Assembly: GCA_035222895.1 (NCBI GenBank)
Contig: JAVYIG010000872.1
Coordinates: 124,001 to 188,000 of the forward strand
Origin: Strongylocentrotus droebachiensis
Taxonomy: Eukaryota > Echinodermata > Echinoidea > Camarodonta > Strongylocentrotidae
Reading direction: 5' to 3'
Length of the DNA stretch: 64,000 bases
How positions within the stretch are numbered: the stretch's first letter is position 1; each line of letters opens with the position of its first letter. Positions 42,301 to 52,333 of this stretch are shown here, one piece after another. The position numbers and the translations under genes are program-made. Under the pieces are notes generated by a model. It saw only the letters and a list, made by a program, of their open reading frames with translations, ran no database searches and had not been told where the DNA came from.

Positions 42301-45300
42301 TCGCAGTTAAAGGCTCCTAGCACAACATGCTCACAAATACTTTTCAGATCATTTTCAGGTGTTGTGGGATTTGTGACCCTACAGCAATTGACACAATTTG
42401 ATGAAAAAAAATTCTCCTGAAAATATCAGCTTATGCAGTAGTTAGTTTCAAAGCAAATATGAGTTGGGTAATGGCTTAACCCTTTCAACTCTGCTCTTTA
42501 TTCATAAGGCAACATGTTTGGGAGTGCTTTTTGTACCTTTAAAGTTTGAGTTTTACAAGATACAAATAGTGGGAGAACAGAAAGTATGAAGGATATATGT
42601 AGTTTATTGATTAATCTTGACAATCGTGATGCTGCTAAGAAACGTAGGGTGTCAAATTGAGTTCATCTTACCAAATGATTAGAGTATGTTGACTGAATAA
42701 TATTGATTTGTTATTCCTTGATCTATTAATATACCTACATGTACGATTTAGCATATTAATCATATGTCACATTCTAATTCTATATGAATGCTATTGTTGC
42801 AGAGGGAATAGTGTACATCTTATGTGTGAGCTTATAAAGATATAGACCATATTTTGGTGCAAGTTTTCTTTCACATAAATAATCATGAACATCATTTTAC
42901 ACCTCAAGTCATACCATCACACCGACTCCAGACTAACTCCAAAATGATCTTCTTTTTCTTCTCCATTTATGTAAAATTTTCTTCAGTCATTTGTTGGTCT
43001 AATATCAGTCTTTTTTTTGTAACCGGGGTATTGAATATCATTGAAAGATCTAATTATGAGCATTGCTTTTCACCCCTTCATCTGCATGCAGGCTACTCGC
43101 TACATGGAGATGCTTCCCATGGAGAGCCAGCCTATCGAGGGGACCCAAGGAGCCGACTCCCGCAAGAAGCAGATGCACGTCCAGCTACCAGCCCACGACC
43201 AGGCCCCAGAGCTCTGCCAGAACCTGAGTGATAAGGAAGTCAAAGACATGGAAGACTTCGTCAAGGAGTACAAGGAGCACGCCGTGGGCATCGGGATGGT
43301 GCAACCAGTCCAGGTCAAGGCCGCAGGAAGCTCCTTCCAGCTAGCCGCTGCTCCACCGGTGCCACCCAAGCCAAACAAGAAGGTAACATTGGGGGGAGGG
43401 TGGTTCGGGAGGACCAGAGTTGAGGATGATCATGGCATGTTCTTTGGATGGATGGAATGGTGACTTTAATCCTGATGATGATGGTAGTGATGTTGGTGGT
43501 GATGTTGGTGGTGATGGTGATGGTGGTGGTGATGGTGGTGGTGATGATGATGGTAGTGATGGTATTGGTGGTGGTGATGGTAGTGATGGTGGTGGGGATG
43601 ATGATGGTAGTGATGATGATGATGGTAGTGATGGTATTGGTGGTGGTGATGGTAGTGATGGTGGTGGGGATGATGATGGTAGTGATGATGATGATGGTAG
43701 TGATGGTGGTGGTGATGGTCAGGATATGGATGAGGCTGATGATTACGTAGTAACCTTAAAGCAAAGAGGTAATGATGATAATATTAAATTTGGTTTAAAC
43801 AAATCTTGTAGTAGATAGTTGTCAATCTACTTCTTGCAAAGAAAATTATATATTATATGTTTCAAACATTTACCTTTACATTACATTTAAAAGCAATGGA
43901 AAAGTATGTGGTAGTCTTCCAAATTGTGTAAAGTTTGATGCAATTGCATGCTGTAGGAATGGTACTTATTTAGAGAAATATGATAATTACATTGTATGTT
44001 ACGTCTACCTTTGAGGAAGAGGTTAAAGTCCACTCTGTGCTTGATTTTGCTATGACTGGAAAAGAAAAAAAAAAATCCAAGTAATTTGTTAACTGAGGTG
44101 GAGATGTGTGCCTTGTCTGCACAAACAACTCTCCCATTGGCAACCAAGCAATGTACACATGACCTGGTTAAATACCCAAAGCAGTTTTTTTCCTTCATAT
44201 TTACTGGATCTCAGAAGCTCAACAGGTACTTCAATTGGGTCAAAGTCCTGACCTAATTACTTACTTTTATATTTAGACATCTGTTTAAAATTGAGGACAT
44301 CCCTTGTTTAGTGACTGCCTGCAGCCGTTGCACGCATACAAATGCAACTTGTGAAAATGTATGACTTGCAAAGAGAAGATGGATATATATTTGTGTTTAT
44401 GCCAGTATTACAAAATATGTAGATAAAAAATGGGTGGAAGCTGCAGGTTCTCCAGCAATTTGAGATTGATGTATATGTAACCCAATATCTCAGCCCAAAA
44501 GCAGAGAGATAGAGTTGCTTGTCTATCAATAATATTTGACCTCATATACACAAAGAAATGTGGATTTCCTTTGACGTGATTCATACATGTAGGTCAACAT
44601 CAGCAACATGAAATTGCATTAAAGTTTGCTTCTGGCTGCTAGTGAGCATGTACGACAGCGAAAATATAAACCTTGAAGCTGAGAGGGGCTTAGTATGAGA
44701 GCTTGAGAGCTAAATAAAGGTCTCCACTCTCCAGAAAGAAGGAATAATGCACCAAATTGATGCTGAGAAAATCTTACTCTTCTATTCATCAGCAATCATA
44801 AGATATTCATATTGTATAATAATGAACTAGCACTCAGTATGGTTTTTGTAAGATCACAAAAGCTATGTTATCAAGATATTTTGTACATATGTTTCAACCT
44901 ATTTGTCAAACATCTATGAACATGACTGTGTAAAATTAACGATCACTCCTTTATTTCCCTGTACCTAACTTTCTCCCTCTCTCCCTTTCTCCCCCCTCTC
45001 CTTTCTCTTATTTCTATCCCTCTTCATGTTCTAACAGGGTGTTCATCCAGGAGCCCCTGATGATGTCGGTGCAGGGGATTCCCCCTCCCCAAATGGCTAC
45101 GGCACCTCATCCCCAGCCAAGCAGGGATCCCCAGCCAAGGGATCCCCAGCCCATGTTGCTGCTACCGATGCCTCTGTGGGAACAGACCAGGAGTACTGGC
45201 CCCCACCACCACCTAAAATCAATGGAGATGGACCACAAATGACAAGCGAGGGAGTGGTAACAGACCTGCCACCGTCCCCGACGACCTCCACCGCTTCGGC

Positions 45301-48300
45301 TTCATCCACATCCAGCTCAAAATGGGTAAATAAAGTGATTCCATGGCACATGTTCCAATCACAATTGCTCTGCACTGTCAATTTCCTCCACTTAATTAAT
45401 TTCTAATTTGTCAACTCCAATTTTTTTTTTCCATCTGGACTTGTGCCACTTTTCTAGGATTGTAAAAATGAAGAGTCATACAATATTTGTTTATGGAGTG
45501 TGGACATATTTACTTGGCTGATGTAGCGTTCACTAAACAAAACAACATAAGTGAATTGTAAGTGATTTTAAGTGTGTAATAACACCTCTATTCAAAGTAT
45601 ACGATGCATGCTAAAGATCTCTATAAGCCTTTCCCAGATTATATTTGTGAAATCCACAAGTTTGTTTTTGGTTTTTTGCCATGAAAAATGGACCAGCTTC
45701 CGTATGTTTATCCAATTTACAGCCAAAATACATGCACAAAGATGTGTGAATGACAAGTAACACTAAGGGTACGTTTATGCTCAATTTTGAAGGCAGAATG
45801 AGCGATTTGAAACGCTCATCGTAAACGCTCATCGTAATCGCAGTTCCACGGTGTACTGTTTATGCTCACTTCTCTGGCTCCTCCAGGCATGATTCTGGCC
45901 AGAATCATGCCTGGAGGAGCCAGAGAAGTGCAGTACAGTTTACGATCGGCGATTATGATCGCCATTTTTCTGTGATTCTACAAAAATGAGAAAGGACGAA
46001 ATGTGTTTTGAACTACCGTATTTGCCGGCGATAAGGCCGCAGCGCCGTATAGGCCGCACCCCCGATTTTGACATTTAAAAAAAAAAAAAAAAAAAAAAGG
46101 TTTTTGTTGTTTTGTTGCCGAAAACCCACGCGGGGAAGGACCTTCATTTAACATCGAGGTGCAGTTAAAGGCGCTGATTTGTGCTTGTAAACTTGTCAAC
46201 TTGTCACAAATAATAGTATCAATGTCGTTTTTAGAAGAATGTGTAAGATCATTAATGCGAATTAAAAACAATAGAGTACCAGGTCCTAGGATAGAACCTT
46301 GTGGTACACCATTTGTTATATAAAAAAAATTGAGGAATTATTATTATAAACTACATATTGAGATCTATTAGAAAGATTACTTTCAAACCAAGATGACAGA
46401 CATATTTTAGTGTTGTTGTAGTTTCCGAGTGGTGAGTCAACACACTGATTACTGAGCTGGGAGACATTGCCAGGCATAGTGCCATAAATCGAAACTAAAA
46501 AAAAAAAAAAAAAATTTACTCTTTCGCCGCATAGGCTGCACCCCGACTTTTTGATATTTTCTCTTCCAAAAATACTGCGGCCTTTACGCCGACAAATACG
46601 GTAAACGCTTAACAAATGCCTCATTCTGGCCAGAAAAAGTTGAGCATAAACGTACCCTGAGATAGACGATTGTGGACTCTAGAGAGGTCGATCTGTGCCA
46701 CTGACAGTGTTGTAGCAGTGCAAGCCAGTAGCTAAACAATCCTAGTCACTGTTGCAGGGCTGAACTGCCGGTGGCTGTTTAGGTTCTTGGCCCTAGACCT
46801 ACTTCATGCTATTAAGACGTCACTCAACATACCAACATCCCAACATCCTGACGCTAATTAGGCTCCCTATGGAGTGCCTGGTCTTATGTACTAGTAAAGT
46901 GGTTCCCTATAGACTCTATTGTATGTCCACACATGCCAACAGCGTTCAGATTGCACTGAACTTGGTTAGAATGTGTGTGGAATGCACATTGAGTTTCCAA
47001 ACTGACTTATGTTCACACATGTCAATAGGATTTTAAAATGGCAACAAAATGTAGTAGAAAGTGGTTGGAGGGTTTGTAGTGAAATATTTCCCAGCTGACT
47101 TTTATGTTCACATATGCTGACAGCATCCACATGACACTAAAGTTAGAATGTGCAGAAGGCTATTAGCATTCAAGTGGTTTTTCTATTGACTCTTTATAGG
47201 TCCATGTATGATAAGTGTTCACATTTTACTAATATCAGAATGTTCACAGAAGGCTTGTTGGTACATTAGTTCCCAATCGACCCCATCTTCGCATCAGTTT
47301 GCTCACAGTGTTCACATTAGAGGCGCTAAATTTCTAGATAAAAAGTTTACAGGAGGGATTAATTCAATACAGGGTCAGTGTTTCAAGATTATCAAACAAA
47401 CAATTATCATGTACCAAGACTTTCACTTAACCTTGTTCTTCACAATATGTCCTGATTTCACTGTCCTTTTCAAAACTCTAGCATTTTTTAAAATTACAAA
47501 CTATATTGTCTTCTGGCCTTACAAGTATGTGTTTCAGGCTTAACTACTTGTAAAGATGCTCTTAGTATTAATATGTGGTCCACTTGTTTCCTATCTGAAT
47601 ACAATCCCTTGTTTTAAATGAAGTGCTTTAGACCTTCAAATTTCATTGTTTATCTGGGAGTTATTCCGGATATAAAAAGTGAAACTGCTCATAGACACAA
47701 AGACAGAACAGTTTACATGTGCTGCTGAATTCAAATTCTATCATCTGATCCATGTGTTCTTTATTTGCTCTAAACTGAATTGTCTCATTATATCAGCAAT
47801 CTGAACAGTAAAGACTAAAGCATGCATGTATTTTGTATTGTAGAGGTAGTGGTACATTATGTAGCAACCATGGAACCCCTGATCACTGTCTGTTGCAGTT
47901 TTACAAAAAGCCCTTAGCAACTGTATATCTTTTAAAAATATAGATCATAGTAACTGTCGCAACAGCAAATAGCAGGTTTCTCTGATGCTTATTGCACTAC
48001 AGAGTTGCCCAGTTATATAGGCTGTCAAATGGACATCGTTTTAATCTATATGTATAGGTGAAGATTGTTGGACGACTCTGCTTAAAATATACCAGGGTCT
48101 AGAAATAGCCATCTGATAATGGAAATGGTCAATTAGGTTGAGCAATCAGTTATATCGTGATATGCACTCAGACTAGGGTCTATCTGGACATGATATAGCC
48201 AATGGCTGATTAATTATAGGGACCTAGTAATAATAACCTTGGATAAAGTCAGACTACAGTTTGATTACATGTACCAGTAGTTCAATGCTATTTTGTAGTT

Positions 48301-51300
48301 CATATCATGTCTTTCAAACGGATGTTTCAGGATTCATAGAGTAATTAAAATATCTTTTGAAAACAACCCTCAAAATATATAAAAAAGACTCTTTCACAAC
48401 TTTGAAACAAACATGGTATACTTTTTAGAAATGACATTGTTTATATTTAGAAGCCTATGAGAATTAGTTCAGTAGTTCCTGGTCTTATAATTTCTTGAAC
48501 TGTAATCATTTTCAGTACTGAAGGAAATATGCTAAGTGCAAATTATGCTTTTAAAATGAGTTGAATTGAATTGAATTTGTTTAATATGACCAAACTCATT
48601 GAATATACAGCCATATGCTGATTTTAATAAGATGATGGCATTTAACACTTTTTTTTAATTTTAACATTTCCAAATTGGACTAAATATGTAAAAACTAAAA
48701 TTAAAAAAATCAACAAAAAAAAATCATAGAGCATTTTCACTTCCCATGTCAACAGTATCTCTTTAGACATACTTGTCTGTAGAATGGAGCTTCCCTAAAG
48801 CCATTTAGATGGATTTAACCCTAATCTATATCATGATCCCAGCCATTCCACTCCATCTCAATGTGGCCAGTGTGTTTACTGGAGCCTAATGTAGGGCATC
48901 ATTAAATTTTGATTAGTCGGATAAGCGGAGCATCTCTATCTGGATGGCTTAAAGGGAATGTCCATTAGTACAAATGGCAACAAATTCTTTTGTGGCTATA
49001 GCATTTGGCTTCGTTCATTTGATAGAAGTTACCTTGAGAGGTAGAAAAATCATAAGTTGGAGATATTATATGATTGTCAATTTGAAACATATTTCTATAT
49101 TTACTCCACTTGATTTTTATCATCTTCAGACACTTAAGGGTTTTTTTTTCTCACTAATTGCACTACTCTTCAGAAATTTATTTTGAGAGACTTGAACATT
49201 AAACACAAAATGCTTTATAGTTGGTGTATTCAGAATCAGATTAATTGTTTATGTGATAATTCATATGTATGACAAAACACGAAGTCTCAGAGAAAGGACA
49301 CTGGACAACAGGGGAATGTTTTTCTACATTTAAAAATGCTTTTAGCATGTTTCAAAGCAAGAGTTGCAAACAATGTCACCTATTGAACTTTTTGTACAGT
49401 TGCTGATATCATACAGTCATAGAGAAGACCAATGATAGATATTGCCTTTAAATCAACCCAGGATTACCTCTCTCAATTAGAGTCAAAGTATATTCATTCA
49501 AGGTCTGTCCTCTCTGAAGCAAAAAGTCTGTCCACACTGCATCACCCCCAGTAGTTCGCATTTATCTTTCTTACAACCTTTTATCTGAGAAATGAACTCA
49601 AATCATGAAACAATGGAAACAATCCCAGCGGCGCTGTATCTCTACATGAATTAATAAATAATAGACTGTACTGTATGCTGGTTCAATGATCATATTATCA
49701 ATTAATGATATGTAAGCACATGTGAATGACATTAAGTGTGTGTACCCAGGTAGTCATAATGACAAATGTCAACAGTGCAAGTCTGATAATTGTATAATGA
49801 GAGTGCATATTTCATAATGATTTTATATCACTTTTTGGATCTTCTTGTAGCATAATTATGTGAGAGAGATGATAGGCCTATGTGATTTAATAGCATCAGT
49901 TTATTGTTCTTACTATTTTCCTTTAATTTGATGAAATTTGATGAAAATGTATAGATGACTTTAATACTTTCCACAACTTACAACTTTTAAAACTGATTTT
50001 GACTAACACATATATCTTTTTAATTCTGACTTATCAAAAGACTGAAAGCCATTACCATACTTGTTATTAAGCCTACATGCAAACAAACAGAGCTTTTGTA
50101 TACTTCCGATACTCCATAAAATGGTACATGTATAATGAATTATTAACTATCCTTATTTTCTGGCACTTAAGTACCAAATTCTGACATCTGTCTGCATCTT
50201 AATGACATCTTTTGTGAAAATCATACTAATGAACTTGTTAAATAGGATTCAAGCATGACTGATGACTCCATTGTTTCTTTAGTATGATTTATTTTCAAAA
50301 CGAAACATATCATCTCGAGGGAGTACATATATATCATATTTGTTTCTTCTTCAGGTAGAAGGTGAATGTATATTTCTTAATGCCGTGGTTTGTTCTTTGC
50401 CCTGTATAGTTCTGTGTATTTAGAACCTAATAATGGTTTTCTGGTTGAACTTTACTGCAGTATCTCCAAGTTTATTGAGGCAAGTTCATGTTTACTGAGC
50501 GCAAACAAACATTGTAGGTCAAGAAAGATGACGTGGTGTTGTTTTCCTTATGTTGCCTGTACGTAATTTCTTTTACTTGTTTACATGACTTGGATTGAAA
50601 GACTGCTTACAAATTTTGTTTGAATTTTTTTGAATTACAAACCCTACAATAATCTTGCCTTCCTGATGATGTCTAAAATTCTTGTCTTTGAATAAGTGTT
50701 ATTCTGTTAAAAGCTTGTTGAAATATCTTGCAAATGTCAACCCAAGAGATATAAAGAAAATCTCCAAAGTCATTCCAAACCTTCAAATAGTTTTTTACTT
50801 GATGATTGAAACAACCTTCATTATCATATATCATCTTATCATCTTGTTTCTCTGTCTTTGTTTCAATCTTCATTTATCCGTCATACTTCAGCTCTCAATA
50901 ATGATTCAAGAGGGGTGTGTGCTTGTAGTCGTGTATACCAAGTAAATATACGTAGGTGTAAGCCAGCCAGCGTTAGTCATTTCTTATTTTGTATGACTAC
51001 AGAGTTCGGTCTCTTCCACTGCTTGAGACACCAGCCTTGTCACATATATTTTTGACATGCTGACGTTTTTCTCCTTTCACCTTCTCTCCCGTACCCAGCA
51101 ATGTGTGAAGTGCGGGGACAACATGAGCGGGGGCGATGTGGCGGTCTTCGCTGAGAGGGCTGGAGTGGATAAATGCTGGCATCCAGGCTGCTTCCGATGC
51201 ACAACATGCAATGAACTGCTGGTGGACCTCATCTATTTCTTCAAGGGGGATCATATCTACTGTGGCAGGCACTACGCAGATACACTCAAGCCTAGGTGTG

Positions 51301-52298
51301 CCGCTTGTGATGAGGTAAACACCCCTGATATTAAAAATGGAATAGTCCATTATCAATGTCATAGTTATGTCATGTATTCTGGGTTATTTTCATTGCATCG
51401 TTTTGATTGATTTACCATATTGCTTCCATACATTGCACATATCAAGCTTTTTTTTAATGTTAATAAATTAAACACTATTGCGACTCCCATGAACTTGCTG
51501 TGAGGTACTTAAAGATACTATATTTAAAGATAGGCGTTGTGGCGTGCGCCTGTAATCCGGCTAAAAGTGGAAGTTACAAACTGATTCAGCTGAGGACGCA
51601 GGTTCGAAACTGAGTCGCGTCTTTCGGATGGTGATGTTTAAAGGTCGGTCCCCAGACAAAAATAATCATATCCGATTGATACACGTCTGTAAAAAACAAA
51701 ATAAAAATACACACACACAGAGTAAATCTGTGACATGCACCAATATTGTGGTATGCCCTTAACAATCGGTGTGTTTATGCTGAGGTTATCAGTTCTTGCT
51801 TTGAATATAAATCAGGAATGGGAATAGTGATGGTATGATATTAACTGGACTATATTACAGTATGCCATTTGCACGAATGATTATTGGCAATTCCTGCCAA
51901 TTCTGTATCATGGGATAATATCTTGATCATCACTGATATTATCGTACAAGTTGGATGAAGATAGAATAGTGATTGTGTACTTGAACAGAATTCTTTTATT
52001 CCAATTGGCTACCCCACTCAGTCATAATTGATTAAAAGGCACATTTAAACTATCATTACACCACTTGAATATATTGTTCTTAATACTGCTTCAGAGCAGT
52101 TTCATTTTGACATTTGATTTACAATAATTGAGGGTTGTGTACATTATGTTTCCATTTCCATATTCAAACAGGAAAGTGAAAGTGATTTTTATGATACCTT
52201 TATTTTGAGATTCATTGCTGTCAATTTGCCGCCCACATAATCTAGTAGATGTTGTATAGTTATTGCAATTACAATACAAAGCACGTAGCCAGGGGGGG

Positions 52299-52333
<35 letters not shown>

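Larger units (their letters stand above)
35929..43091 (+). other. Testin intron 3
   Basis: 7.2 kb, holding the interrupted tandem array at 36756-39180. Outside that array I see AT-rich sequence, a poly-G tract at 36007-36020 and no coding or RNA feature. Confidence 0.8.
45766..46658. mobile_element. Outer foldback element with nested contents
   Basis: It begins AGGGTACGTTTATGCTCAA and ends with the inverse, TTGAGCATAAACGTACCCT, with an inverted CATTCTG-type extension. It contains the 64-bp palindrome, an inner TIR element and a reverse-transcriptase fragment, all listed separately. No target duplication was identified with confidence. Confidence 0.75.
45326..51098 (+). other. Testin intron 5
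   Basis: 5.8 kb, holding the nested foldback complex (45766-46658) and a ~92-bp tandem array (46900-47313). From 47320 to 51098 I see only AT-rich DNA with no recognisable gene. Confidence 0.8.

Noticed and set aside
43420..43818. Asp/Gly-rich frame (132 codons) and Met/Val-rich frame
   Set aside because: GATGGT minisatellite inside Testin intron 4. It overlaps the intron after a good donor.
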